Assembly: GCA_034008185.1 (NCBI GenBank)
Contig: CM067082.1
Span: 152,913,395 to 152,977,394, forward strand
DNA length: 64,000 nucleotides
Reading direction: 5' to 3'
Source of the DNA: Gorsachius magnificus
Lineage: Eukaryota > Chordata > Aves > Pelecaniformes > Ardeidae
The notes below the pieces were generated by a model. The model was given only the letters and a program-made list of their open reading frames with translations. It had not been told where the DNA came from and searched no databases. Positions 1 through 13,000 of this stretch are shown one piece after another (position 1 is the first letter of the stretch; every line of letters begins with the position of its first letter). The position numbers and the translations under genes were made by a program.

Positions 1-2959
1 TTTGCATTAGCCTTTCGTAATGCGACAGTGCAAGATACCACCACTAGCATATGTTGGGAGATGGCTGTAATTCGTGTGATTTGTATTTTCTTAGAAGGAA
101 AGCATTCAAAGTATTTTGGCAATGGCCCAACCCATTGTGATGCTCAAAACAGACCGCCAAGGCCAGAATTCAACGAAAACTATTTGCAAAAGTAAAGTGG
201 ACATTGTCAGTTGCTGAAGACTTTAGAAAAAAAAGTGGGGTGTTAGCCCTTGTTACTCGTCTCCCAGTTTGTTGGTCCTTCTGTACTGGTTTACTCTCCA
301 AATAATGCACAAACCAAGGCAGTACCCTGCAGTCCCCAGGAGCTGTGTCGGCATCTGGGGTCTGAAAGGCACGGCGACATGGCAGGCTCCTTTCCCAGGG
401 CTGCAATGGCTGGGGACACGTTAGCCCTCATTTCCCAGCTCTGGGTAGCATGGGCCCACCAGGTGTTGGGCACCCAACTTGCAAACTGGCCCAGGATCCA
501 GGGTGCAAAAAGCCTTATTACCTAGCGAAAATTTTTCCTTGCAGCCTTCTTTTTTGGGGGTTTCCTAACACGATGTAATCCAAGTAAAATGTCCAGATGG
601 AAAAAAATTGTAGTGTGAGTCACATGTTCATTACACTCATCTTTTCTGGGATACCCTATTTTCACTCTAAATCTGTTGTGATATCAGGTCCAAAGTGCTG
701 TTTGAATCTCAGATTAACCGCAAGAAGCTACACAAGTGATAAACCACTATTTTTTTCTGTATCTCTTGAAGGTTTCAAACTTGCTTTCAGTTACCTAAAG
801 GGTAAGAAATATGTGGAGGTGACAGAAGTTTGTCATGATGTAACTCACAAAACTTTGAATTGCATCATGAGAAAAATAGATTTTAATTTATTATTAACTG
901 TCTTTTTTTAAACTAGGTTTTGATGGTCTCTCCAAGTTATCCAAAGATTCATGAAGATTTTAGAAAAGGCATAAGCAGCAATTAAGCCCTGAAAATAAGA
1001 TCTGAATACAAAATGTTTAGCTATTAGAGATGTCAGTAAACACTAGAAAAAAAAACAAACCCAGTTGAGTAAATATGTACTTTAGACTTTCTAATTAACA
1101 TAAAATTAAGGTTTTAATTTAGAAGAATCACATGGAAAGATGACTGTTTAAGAAAAGAATAAGATGACTCAGACATGAACAATAAAGTCTGTGCGTGTTC
1201 AGCAAGGGAGAGCTTTAGGTTCACCAATAGGGGACATTGCATTTATCATAGCTGTATTTTAAAGATGGTTAAATTTAAAAGAGAGTGAATATCAGACCCT
1301 CTGTCTTGCAGCCACTTATATTATTTGCTCAGAGTGAAAGAAGCCTAAAGTGGCGGTAAATTGGATTTATCAATTTTAAAAGTCCTTTACCTGCCCAGAT
1401 GGTGCAGAGAGGTTTTAAATAAAACCAGTACGACCGTCATATACAGTATTATATATGTGTTAAGGACTTTATATGATCTGCCATCTCCAGCAGCCTTCGG
1501 GACCCAGGATTTCTCCTGCCCAGCTGCTGCAGCCCAGTCTGGTGCATCCTCAGTGGGAACACTGGGCCCTCTTACCCCCTATATGATCTCCTACTTGCCA
1601 GCTACTCCAGCTTGCTTGTCCTGCACAGCCCCCTTGAATACCCCAAATCCTCAAGTTCATCTTCTTTTTCCCTTCTCATAAGTTGTAATGTCCAGGTTAG
1701 CTCTCTCCCCAGCTCTGCCTGTAGTCCCTTAGCGGCCCATCAGCTACCAGCTGGAGACTTTTGGTCTTTGTCATCATCTTAGTTATCCCTTGTCTACCAG
1801 GTCTGTGTCTCTGTGATTTGTTTATCCCTTTTCCTTTTACTTGTTATCCCCTCTGAACTGAAAATGTCCTTGATTTTATAACCTTAATGAAGCAAATGCT
1901 CTCACGTTCCACGTACCCTCAACAGTCTGTATATCCAACTTCTTCAAAAACCACTTACAGAGTAGAGTTTATGTGTGCATTACAACTTGCCTGCACCTCA
2001 GATGCCTAATAAATTTATCAGTTAACATTTTTTATGTATGTGTACATCATATAACTCTAGTGTTACTCAGTCACGTGCCCTTCCCATCAAACATCATCAT
2101 GTGAGACATCAGTAAATATGGGTTGTGCATGTATTTCATGAGACTGACCTTAAATTCAATAAACATTCTTATCATTCAAGTGAATATGCAGGCATTACCT
2201 CATGTCATTTCACATTTCCAGTGTTGAAATGCAAATTTTTCTCACTTACTGATTTTATGTTTCCTTCTTGCTAAGAATTTCTTTTGAGTCAAATGTATTG
2301 TAGATGAACCTTCAGAGCTATGCTTCCAGATGCAGAGATTAACGGTGTGGTCTGACAGATTACCCATTTCATATCATGCATCCCTTTTTACAGCTCAACA
2401 GCTCTCATACTGAAATAAAGGCTTCATCCTGTAGCAATAGAGAGAGGAGGAAAAAGTGAAGTCATTGGTTCCTTTATCCTCATTTACTGATGATTAAGGC
2501 CACTGTAGTATATTTCTTAAGAACTGTACATTAGATCAAGGTTTTGTTAGTCTTCAGGATAGTATATCCATTGACTTTTTTACTTAAGTAATAAAATGGT
2601 TTCCACCCATGTTGTCCTAATTTGTTTCCAAAAGATGATAAGTTATTATGGGGTTATTAAAGTGCTGATCAACTCAGACTCAGTTATGGAAGAGAAGGAA
2701 TATAGATTAAAAAATAAGGAAAAAATAAATACTCTGTGTGCATTGGAAGATTTCTTCTCTAGTCCTGCTTAATACACTTAAAACCATCTCTGTTGAGAAG
2801 TGCTTCACATTAGCATGTACTTAAGTTAACAGTGTGCTTAATACTATCCTGAATAGAGATGTGACATTGAATTGCTGCTATAAAGAAGAAAGGAAACCTT
2901 GGCGTTTGTACTGCAAAAATAAATCTGAGGCTTTCATTTCTAGAAACATAGTCAATAAA
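1..2959. other. Intergenic DNA, no gene recognised
   Basis: This AT-rich stretch shows no exon with a recognisable protein match on either strand. The open frames here are short (about 106 codons at most) and resemble no family I know. It lies upstream of the elastase gene. Some of it may be old repeat sequence too diverged to name by eye. Confidence 0.6.
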
Positions 2960-3215
2960 TGAAGATATACATAGGGGTGAACTGTGTCACACCAAAGATC
3001 CATCTAGACAATATCCTAGTGATGGTGGGGGATGGCAGCTGCTTAGGAAAAGCGTGTAAGAGCAGAGCAAACAAAGCTGCACAATAAACATGCACAGTAA
3101 ACCTTCCCAATACCTGGAAGTCAGTTTGTGCTGAAAGATGACTATAACCTCAACTTCATGCTCAGTCGCTCCTAATGAATCTCATCAAGTCCACCCAAAT
3201 CTCCTTACTTGCTTG
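2960..3215. repeat. Old amniote interspersed repeat (family not named)
   Basis: The stretch contains, in order, 'ACCAAAGATCCATCTAGAC', 'TATCCTAGTGATGG', 'CAGCTGCTTAGG' and 'GTAAGAGCAGAGCAA'. I know this order from a dispersed repeat of bird and reptile genomes, whose copies read roughly 'ACCAAAGGTCCATCTAG ... GTATCCTGTCTC ... GCTTAGGGAAGAG'. I cannot recall the family name. The ends are approximate, because similarity fades after about 3130. Confidence 0.5.
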
Positions 3216-3373
3216 TACAATCCTGGAATCTTTCCCCACCGCCCATCCTATCCTTCACAACCTCCCTTATCTGTCCCATCACTCCTAAAATAATCTACTC
3301 ACCCAGAAAAAGCTGCTGTCATCAAAATAATTAATTCTGAGGCTCTGAGAACAAGGACAAAAAGGCTGTATAC

Positions 3374-3451
3374 TAATTAACTAAGCAGTGCTAGATCACT
3401 AATGAACTAAACAATACTAGAGCACCAATTAACTAAACAGTGCTAGAGCAC
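3374..3451. repeat. Short tandem repeat, three 26-bp units
   Basis: Three adjacent 26-bp units, 3374-3399, 3400-3425 and 3426-3451, share the pattern 'AACTAAxCAxTxCTAGA' followed by 'xCAC'. They differ from each other at only a few positions, so this is a small local duplication. There is no sign that it is coding. Confidence 0.8.
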
Positions 3452-5344
3452 CAAGCCAGACATCATCCTGCTTTTCCTGTACAGTTAAATGTTAGCACAG
3501 TCTAGCATAACGCTGGTTTGCACCAGCCCATGCTCACCATAGCAACTCTTACGCATGGTTTGGAAAGTTAGTATGGAGGAGAGACCATGCCCCAGAGGCA
3601 GCATGGATAAGACCTCTCTGTTTTAGAGTATAAAAGAGTTTTGCCATACAGGTACAAACAGGGCCACTTGATTTGGCTTTGTGATGTGAAAGAAGTTCCC
3701 ATTTTCTTTAACGGTAAAGATCTGGAGCACAGAAATTCATTTTTGCCTACACTTGTGAGAAACCGTGAGATGGCTCTGACTTGAGCTGGTCCTTCAGAGA
3801 GGAAGAGTCCTAGACTCCGATTCCCAGACTGTGCATGTTCTGAATCAGATTTCATAGCCCCTGGAGGGTTATGGGCCTCTGAGGTTTAGCAGTAGGTGAG
3901 ATGTTGTGTTTTGGATGGCAGCTCTAGACTTCAGCATCTCAAGCCAAGCTTCCCAATTGGAGCTCCATGGTAATGCTGCAATATCAGAAACTAATCAGCC
4001 TTCTCCTTGCCATTAACATGGATCTCCATGTTTTTAAATTTCTTTCCCTTACAATTAAAGTCCTAACTCTTAAATTCAAGTTTTTTCACCTGACAAGTAC
4101 TTGTACATAGAGTCCCAATGCTCAGATTCCCCTCTCTCCATTCACATATGTCCCGTAGGTTCACCTCTTCCACAACCACATATGTAGAGCCCAGAGCAAA
4201 ACACAGGCAGTCCCTCAAGAGCCCTACACTAAAACAATGTCTGAAGTGGAGGAATTCTGAAAACAGCTGTGATTCATCTTCCTCAGTGTAACTTATTTCT
4301 CCTTTGGGCATTACAACACAGCCCAACATCAAAGCCATTCAGCTGCAAAATGAGTACGATACCATGCGCACTGCTGATTGTGGACAAACAATTACTCAAG
4401 CTAAATGGCATGATGTCCAAAAGGAGAATAAATAGGCAACAATATTCTTCAACAAAATTGTATGTAGGGAGCACATAAAGTCTTTGGAAAAAATAAATTA
4501 GCAATAGAAAATGAGTGAGTTTGCCAGGTTTAACAGGGATGATGAATGTAGTGAAGTGAGTGAAGAGACTGGCTAGGAGGCCACTTTCTGACCTCCCATC
4601 CAAAACTAACTGGAAGCTAAAAATGATCTATGATGTAACGGGGAAAAAGTGTTCAATGACTTAAAGACGGTCTCAGTGCTGAAATATCACACTGAACTTT
4701 TTATGGCTTCCAATAAAATGGAAAGGATTTGTTGAAGAGGACTGTTGGGATGATATGGAAAAGACCCTGGTCCTACCGTACCCATTCCATGGACAGTGGA
4801 TCCCATTAGCATACCTGGGTGGATAAGCCTTGCTATCCTCTCCAGTTTGTTTCCTTAACTCTTCCTTTTTCACTTGACAACGAGTCTCTGGCTGCAGTTA
4901 AAGTTCAAGGTGAGCTTTACTGCCCACCCATTGATGGCTTGTGTGTCCCAAGGGGATTTCCTTTGATCACAGAAACAAGTCTCTGGGTTTTCACCAGCTA
5001 CAGGCATTTCTTGTTTTCTTCCTCACTAGATATGTAAAGCAGGGCTGTATTTTACATTTAACTGAAGAACCTGTGCATCTGCTACGCTCCTAGATAGGTG
5101 CCTTAAACCATTAAAGGGATATAAATCATCATGGTCGACAAGTATAAAAAGGTTGGGGGCCTGCAATTAATGGGGATGCAAAAAAAGCAAAACATACTTC
5201 CCCCTAGAACAAGGTTATCCATTACAAAGGCTTCTACATTGTCTTCTGAAGTGCTGTATGAAGGCCACTGTCAAAGATGGGATGCAGGTTTTAGCAATAT
5301 TGCCTGGTGCCTCCCCTACCTACTGTCTGTCCCAAGATGCTGTA
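3452..5344. other. Intergenic DNA, nothing recognised
   Basis: No exon, RNA gene or named repeat is seen. The open frames on both strands are under about 110 codons and lack recognisable domains or a conserved-looking composition. Confidence 0.55.
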
Positions 5345-6023
5345 AAGCAGCGTGGCAGAAGAGGATCTGGGGGTCCTGGTAGACACCAAGTTGAACATGA
5401 GCCAGCAATGTGCCCTTGTGGCAAAGAATGCAAGTGGTACCATGGGCTGCATTAGGTAAAGCATGGCCAGCAGGTCGAGGGAGGTGATCACACCCCTCTG
5501 CTCGGCACTGGTGGGGCCACATCTGGAGTACTGGGTCCAGTTCTGGGCTCCCCAGTACAAGAGACACATGGGCATACTGAAGAGAGTCCAGCAAAGGGCC
5601 ACAAAGACGATGAAGGGACTGGAGCACCTCTCGCATGAGGAAAGGCTGAGAGAGCTGGGACTGTTCAGCCTGGAGAAGGGAAAGCTCAGGGGGATCTCAT
5701 CGATGCATATAAACATCTGAAGGGAGGGTGTGAAAGAGAGTCGGGCTCTTTCCAGTGGTGCCCAGTGACAGGACCAGAGGCCCTGGGCACAAACTGAAAC
5801 ACAGGAGGTTCCCTCTGAACATCAGGAAACACTTTTCTATGGTGAGGGTGCCTGAGCGCTGGCACAGGTTGCCCAGGGAGGTTGCAAGGTCCCCATCCTT
5901 GGAGACGTTCAAAAGCCATCTGGACATGGTCCTGGGCAACCAGCTCTAGGTAGCCCTGCTTGAGCAGGGGGGCTGGACCAGATGATCTCCAGAGGTCCCT
6001 GCCAACATCAACCATTCTGGGAC
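5345..6023 (+). mobile_element. CR1 LINE, 5'-truncated, sense
   Basis: This is the 3' part of a CR1 non-LTR retrotransposon. The last part of the ORF2 (reverse transcriptase) frame is readable with breaks: '[10 protein letters not shown]'-like text near 5365, then '[15 protein letters not shown]' near 5500, '[16 protein letters not shown]' near 5590 and 'RWHRLPREV' near 5860. It ends in the usual 'GACCAGATGATCTCCAGAGGTCCCTGCCAAC' type of 3' region, quoted only in outline here, without the 8-bp tail. Frame breaks show that it is dead. The 5' truncation is normal for CR1. Confidence 0.93.
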
Positions 6024-6375
6024 TTTTTCCACTCCTCAGACACAGTACGTATTTTTGCCAGCTGCACCATTCCCTTTTTACCCCACTGGCCATAGCCCAG
6101 CTCCCTATCTGCTCTCCTGCCACTGAGAGCCAGCATTTTGGAGCAGGCAGAGGAAAACTCATTCAGCAGGGAGGAGGGAGAAGAAAAGGATCCTAAAAAA
6201 GGGTCAGCATGTCCAGCCAAGGTTGGTTTAACAGGTTCAGCCAAGACTGAACCATCCTCAGTGCTTCTCCCTACTTGCTATTGCTCTTTTGATCTAGTTG
6301 ACAAAGGCCAGTTCATGTTACATGGAGTAGCAGACAGCTGGACTGACAGATAACAATGCCCTTTACAACTGCCTG
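6024..6375. other. Spacer between two CR1 copies, nothing recognised
   Basis: About 350 bp of unique-looking sequence separates two sense CR1 fragments. No coding or regulatory signal could be supported. Confidence 0.5.
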
Positions 6376-6698
6376 ACAGGAGGGGGCAGTGAGGTGGGGG
6401 TCAGTCTCTGCTCCCAGGTAATGGGCAATAGGACGAGGGGAAATGGCCTCAAGTTGCGCCAGGGCAGGTTCCGGTTGGACATCGGGAAATTTTTTTTCAC
6501 CGAAAGGATTGTCAAGCACTGGAAGGGGCTGCCCAGGGAAGGGGTCGAGTCCCCATCCCTGGAGGTATTTAAAAGCCAGGCAGACGAGGTGCTTAGGGAC
6601 ATGGTTTAGTGGTGGGATGGCAGGGTTAGGGGAATGGTTGGACTTGATGATCTTAAAGGGCTTTTCCAACCTAAATGATTCTATAATTCTATAAATTT
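6376..6698 (+). mobile_element. CR1 LINE 3' end, sense
   Basis: This shorter CR1 fragment carries the end of ORF2 ('[15 protein letters not shown]', '[11 protein letters not shown]', '[15 protein letters not shown]'), then the 3'UTR 'GGTTGGACTTGATGATCTTA' and a tail 'ATTCTATAATTCTATAA', a variant of the CR1 8-bp tail. It has an intact 3' end, unlike the copy just upstream. The two are probably separate insertions. Confidence 0.95.
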
Positions 6699-7010
6699 CT
6701 GTCAAGGGAATACAACATGTGCATTAACAATTTCTGTTCAGAAGCATTGGCTTGTTGAGCTTGGGTTTGAATTATTTTGGTTTTGACTTGATCTGAGCTC
6801 TGTCCAAATTTATTAGTTTTTTTCTGCTTCATGGCCCCGTGGGAACTATGCAGTGTGGAGGTGTTTGTGTAACCTTGGGCTCTACCTTGAACAGGTTGCT
6901 ACCCCTTTTTTTTCCACAGGGAGAACATTTTTGACCAGTTTAATGAGTTACGAGTTGATATAAATTGTATTAATCACAAATTTAGCCACAGCTTCTTATC
7001 AGATATTTTA

Positions 7011-7020
7011 GTATAAAAAG
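7011..7020 (+). promoter_or_regulatory. TATA box of the elastase gene
   Basis: 'GTATAAAAAG' lies 38-47 bp before the ATG at 7057. Transcription starting about 25-30 bp downstream would give a 5'UTR of only about 10-20 nt. Very short leaders and strong TATA boxes are usual for pancreatic digestive-enzyme genes. The 300 bp upstream (from 6699) holds no further element that I can name with confidence; I did not find a clear paired E-box and TC-box (PTF1-type) site. Confidence 0.75.
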
Positions 7021-7056
7021 ATTTTTTCTTGGAAAAGTGCTACCACTTCATTAAAG

Positions 7057-10000
7057 ATGCTTCAGTATCTAGTTCTTCTTAGTTGCCTGGGTAAGTTGCA
7101 ACTGAAGTATTTGAGCTGGGAAAGGGTGAACCTCTCAACCTCTGACTAAATGCTGCAGATTAGAGCATATCCATTTTTTTTTTTTCTCTGCAGTACTCTG
7201 CTAGGGCAAAACCTTATGTGGATGCAATTATTCTGGCTGGAAGGGGTTATCTTTACTGAAGGAACAAGATCTCCATGAGAAAGATCTGTTTGTGCTCTGA
7301 TGGAGGGGAAACCTACACCCCCCCAAAAAAGGGGATTTAGTTTGGCGCACAACCACCTGGCAGTTGGGGTTGTAGAGACTCTGCGAAACAGAAAGCAATT
7401 TATGTGAGGGCTTTGCATCTTGAAGCCTGTATTTCTCAACCATGGAGGCTCTAAAGACAGCCTCCAGGATGGTGAGCGAGCACAGTGTCACCGTGTGCAA
7501 GCCTCAATCACTTGATCTTTCAGACTTGCTTGGCTGGCTGCCCTGTGCGGCACAAATTTGTCGCTGGCAGTAGCCCGCAATGACTGATGCTCATTAGGAA
7601 TCCACATGACAAATTGCACTCCTTTGGGTTTTTTTGTGTGGTTAGGGGCAATCTCTGGAAGTCCCCTAAGGGATGCTCTTCAGGACGATGGGCTGACAGG
7701 GCGAGTAATTGGAGGCCACGAGGCTCAACCAAACAGCTGGAAGTGGCAGGTAATGCCGGTGTCTTGTTCTTGAAAAAAAGCCTTATACTTGAAAAAACAG
7801 TGAGAAAATGACAGCTTCCACTTCCCAAAGCCACACATGCCTTCTGCAAAGGCACAGTGTGGCTTGGGTGTAAAATATGTTGTTGTTTGATACAGGTATC
7901 GCTTCAGATTGCCTATGCTGAGTACCCAGGGTACTACTCTCACATCTGCGGTGGAACCCTTATCAGCACCAAATGGGTTATGACTGCAGCCCATTGCCTC
8001 AGCATGTGAGTAGGATAAAAAACGTTAAAACTCCTGTTCTGGTCCTCATTCTTCCTGCAGGCAGGAGCCAGACCCTTCTCACCCTCTGAGCTCCCCACGG
8101 ATGCCGTCCCTTGCGCAGCTGGACATCTCTCGGTGCACTTAGTCAAGGGAACTGGAGAACTCTGTTTGCTTTAGCTTTGATTTTACAAATTAATTGGCGA
8201 CTTCCTGGGAGTGGAAATCAAGCTGATTGCTGATTTGCATAGGAGGAGGCACATTTGCATGAACATGAGCATTTGGAGGGGTTTGCGTCCTGAGAAACCT
8301 GCTCAGAGATGGAAAGATTGAGCGCAAGGCATGTTTTGTCGCTGACGGGCCATGTTGTACAAGTTGCCCTGCGGCATGCCTGACACGCACCGCCTGAGCG
8401 ATACAGCGTGACGCCAACAAGCACACGCTCCTCTTTAATTACTCATGCCTTCAGTGAGTGTACTTACAACAAAGTGTAACAAACTGATCCTTCACACTCG
8501 GCTTTGGCTAGATGCAGAGATGCAAAGTGAACATTCTCGTTCAAGACCGAGCTCGGCACTGTATTAGCTGATGCTGCGCATCCGCTTGCTTCTCCAGCAA
8601 ACTGCAGGCAGCGCCTGCCTATTTCCTAAGACCATTTAGCTACAGTCCGTGGTAATTCCTCCGGTGGAAGATGCTTTAGAAATGTTTGTGTTGGTGGAAG
8701 GTCTTGGTGGTGCAGGAATTGCACTGCAAAGCTAGCAGTGGGGAGTAGTTTTTACATTAATTATTCTGTGATGCATTTTCAGGCCACCAGGAGCAACCTA
8801 CCGAGTGGCTCTGGGTGAGCATGATCTCTTGAAGGTGGATGGCACCGAGTACTATATTGATGTAGATAGGGTCTTCATTCATGACGGCTGGAATCCCAAT
8901 GACATTGCCAATGGGTAATTATTTTGAATATTGTCAGATGGTTGAATGGTACTTAGCAGCCTGCCCTGCTAGTGTTTATGTGTATATTCAGTCCAGTTCC
9001 CAGTGAGGTTGGATGTGTGGGAAGCATTGGAAGATGATGCAATGGAGGCTTCCCAAATGGCCTCCTCTCTTGGAAGTGTTATCCAGTGTCTGTGTGGATG
9101 ACCCCAGTCCTGTTTTGGCCAAGATGGGGGAAAAATGGGCCTCACAGATGGATTCAGGATTTACAGCAGAGCCAGGGGCTTGCCAGCAGTCACACCCCTG
9201 TTTGCATCTGATGAAGGGAAGCCAACAAAGAAATCATAGAATCATAGAATCATAGAATCATAGAATCATAGAATCATAGAATGTTTTGGGTTGGAAGGGA
9301 CCCCCAGAGGTCATCTAGCCCAACCGCCCTGCAGGGAGCAGGGACACCTTTAACCAGATCAGGTTGCTCAGAGCCCCATCCAACCTGGCCTTGAATGTTC
9401 CCAAGGATGGGGCCTCCACTACCTCTCTGGGCAATCCGTTCCAGTGTTTTAACACCCTCATTGTAAAGAATTTCTTCCTTAGATCCAGTCTAAATCTACC
9501 CTGCTTCAGTTTAAAACCACGATCCCTTGTCCTGTCATAGCTGGCCTTGCTAAAAAGATTTTCCCCCTCTTTCCTATAGACCCCCTTTAGGTACTGAAAG
9601 TCTGCAATCAGGTCTGCCTGCAGCCTTCTCTTCTCCAGGCTGAACAACCCCAACTCTCTCAGCCTGTCCTCATAGGAGAGGTGCTCCAGCCCTCGGATCA
9701 TTTTTGTAGCCCTCCTCTGGACCTGCTCCAACAGTTCCATGTCCTTCTTGTGCCAAGGGATGGTCTTAAATCACCCCTCAGAGGTGTGCCTGTCCACTCA
9801 GGGCCCACTGAAATTCACTCTGATGTTAGGTGCCTCCGAAGGAGTAGGAGATTTTTGGGAAGTGTTGGCCCTTTACCAGTCTGTACCATGGCCTCTTTTC
9901 TCTTAATTGCTCATATTCTCCTGTCGCCTGTGATAACTATAAGGATTAATTAATGATGTTTGCAAGGTGCTTGTCTATCATCATGCCAGAGTCTAGCGAC

Positions 10001-13000
10001 CTGTATGAGTGGCACACCTTGAGTGAGGATGTCTGGTTTATGACTAATTCGGGATTTTCAGTGAAGAGTCTTTCATCTGTATCCCATTCCAGTGATGACA
10101 TTGCCCTACTGCGCCTCAGTTCTCCTGCCTATGACAATGGGTTCGTTGAGCTGGGAGCACTTCCACCCGAAGGAGAAATTTTGCCCAATGACTATCCCTG
10201 CTATATTACCGGATGGGGGGTGGTTAGTGGTAAGTAAGGGGGAAGGAGGAGCGTTGAGGGTCTTTCCGGCTTTCAGAGGGACCACCATGCAGGTAAGGCC
10301 ACCCAAGGCAGGGCATGGGCTTCCTTCCTCAACCGCTGGAGCTCCTGGACCAAAATCTCACCCTTTCTCTGCTAGTGGATGGCAGCAGCATGGACCAACT
10401 GCAGGAGGTGATGATGCCGGTGGTCAGCCATAAGATCTGCTCGCAGAACGACTGGTGGGGATCTCATGCAAAAGTCACTATGATCTGTGCAGGTGGAGAC
10501 GGCGTGAAGGCTGGATGCAGTGTGAGATCTGTTATTATCAGAGGATTTTCAAGCTCCCCTCTTTTTCTTTTCTTCCTATCTGACCTTGCTGTTCCTTCAG
10601 TTGGGAGCCTTTGCTGTTCCTTCAGTTGGGACCCATTTTTGCCATTTCTCCACCTGCAGTAACTCTTCTGTAAATCCTGCCCCCTTCACTGATTTTCTTC
10701 TTCTTAACCAGACTGCTTCACATTCCTCCATCTCCCCACAGAGCAGCCAGCAGAAAGGACACCTCCAAATCCTCAGGGTGCATCTCTCCCCTCTGATTTT
10801 GGAGGGGAGCTTTGCCCTTCCTTCCAGCAGCATGTCCCATTGACCAGATCCTGGGGAACAGGTTGAGACTTTGGCAGTCCCCTCATCCAAAGGATGAAGC
10901 TTCAAGGAAGTCCTACCACTCCTCCCATGTTGCTGTCAGGTTGCACCCTGGACCAGGCAGTGTTCCCCCATGCTTTTGCCCTTCTCCTCCCAAGCCGCTC
11001 TGCTTATATGGACACCTGAGGTTGCTGCAAGTTTTGGCTATGTCCAAATTGCACCATCTGGCCCAGGTTAGGTGGAAAAGGAAGATGCTGTGAGGTGCCC
11101 TTTATCCTGGGGCTTCCAGGTGGCCCTAGAATCAAGGCAAGGAGGTTTGGTGTGTGAAGGCAAAGAATAAGTGTTACCTCTGCCTGTATTCCCTTCACTA
11201 CAGAGGTGGTTTCTGGTGAAAGCAACCATGCAGAGCTTTTCAAAAACAATGAACAAATGCATAAGATAGTCGATACTGTAAATATATGAATATAATATAG
11301 AAACATGTAGAAATAAAACAGGTTGTACAATTACACATAGTATAATTATAGGTCTATAGATATACTGTGTATTTTTTGGTGTGGTTTAATTATAGCAGAA
11401 CCTTGTAACAGACCGGGATCCGAGCCAAGCAAGAGCTTTTATCTTCTCGTATATCTTAACTTGAGCTGCTTTCTTTTTCACCACCTTAATTTCACAGGAG
11501 CCTTAGAATATACTTGTTTGTGAAGAACAAAGGGACAGGAGTTTCCCTTCTACCTGGCTCCTCGTTACTAATTTTTTTAACGGAGGCGCTGTGCAGGTGG
11601 ACCTTGCTGGGAAGGGCTGGGTGGCATGCAACCTGCGCTGGGCTGGTTGCTTGCAGTCACTATATTTGCAATGGTGGTGGGAAATTTGGGGTTCAGCCCT
11701 TCCTGGGGGGTGTATCTGTAAATGTGTGTGTATGTGCGTGTAGACTGAGATAATAAATATTGGGTTTGATCTTTGCAACATCTTGGGAGGTGCTGGGGGG
11801 TCTCTGCCGCTGTGCTGCTGGGGAGCTGTCAGCCCTTTGCAAAGAAAGCAGCACAAATAATTTATTTTCATGTTCGGGACAGTGATTGATTAACTGGTGC
11901 TCCTTCATCCTACCCAAGTCATTCCTAAATTGCTCAGATAATTTGGCTTAATGTGTTCCTCTCCTTCCTCTGATCTAGGGGGACTCCGGGGGCCCTCTCA
12001 GCTGCTTCAGAGACAACCAGTGGGAAGTCCACGGGATTGTCAGCTTTGGGCTAGTTCCTTACTGTAACACCTACAAGAAGCCAACCGTCTTCACACGTGT
12101 GTCAGCCTATGTGGACTGGATCTACAGTGTAAGTTGCTTAGCGCCTGCGAGGTGACCTGATGCATCCCCCATGAAGGCAAGGGAATGCCAGAGGAATTGG
12201 AGTCTTTCATTTATTAAACCATTAGGAGTCAAACTGGGAGATCTGGGGAGGTCTAAAATCAGGATATTTGCTGCTACTTTTGGTGTAGTCAAACAATGGT
12301 AAGGAAGGAGCTGCTGCCTTGGAACTGAAATGCTCTGCTGAGGACCACGGACAAAATTCAAGCCAGACAGGAGCTGGGCTTTGTGTCCAAAAAATTATCA
12401 TTGCCATTCACCCAGACAAAGCTTTACTGCAGGAAACCACTGAAAGAATTAGCTGGCCAGCAAAAAAATGGGAAATGCAGCAAAATCCTGCAGTGCCGCA
12501 CTAAGCACGCTCAGCTTTACGTTTGGGAAAGAGCAACAAGCTCTTTGCTCCCAGAAACAATGTCTGGCACAAGGAGTGGCAGTTTCCCAGGCACAGGGGG
12601 TGGTTTTCTGGAAATGCCGTCCTAAGGTATTCTATGATTCTAAGCTGTGGGTCCTGCTGGAAAGAAAGGTGGGGAGAGGTATTTTAAATCACTGCGAGGA
12701 AGAGGGAGGCTACTGTGGTCCGTAAACCTTTCTGGGTGGGAGCAGGATGTTGGAGCAGTCCCCTGGCCCAGCCCTTGGGAACAAACCCTTCTCCGGAGCA
12801 CTTAGAATCATAGAATCATAGCATCATAGAATCATAGAATGTTTTGGGTTGGAAGGGACCCCTAGAGGTCACCCAGCCCAACCCCCTGCAGGGAGCAGGG
12901 ACACCTTTAACCAGATCAGGTTGCTCACAGCCCCGTCCAACCTGGCCTTGAATGTTCCCAGGGATGGGGCCTCCACCACCTCTCTGGGCAATCCGTTCCA

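Noticed and set aside
9315..9740. 141-codon minus-strand frame as a host gene
   Set aside because: It is the end of the CR1 reverse-transcriptase frame inside an intronic CR1 copy.
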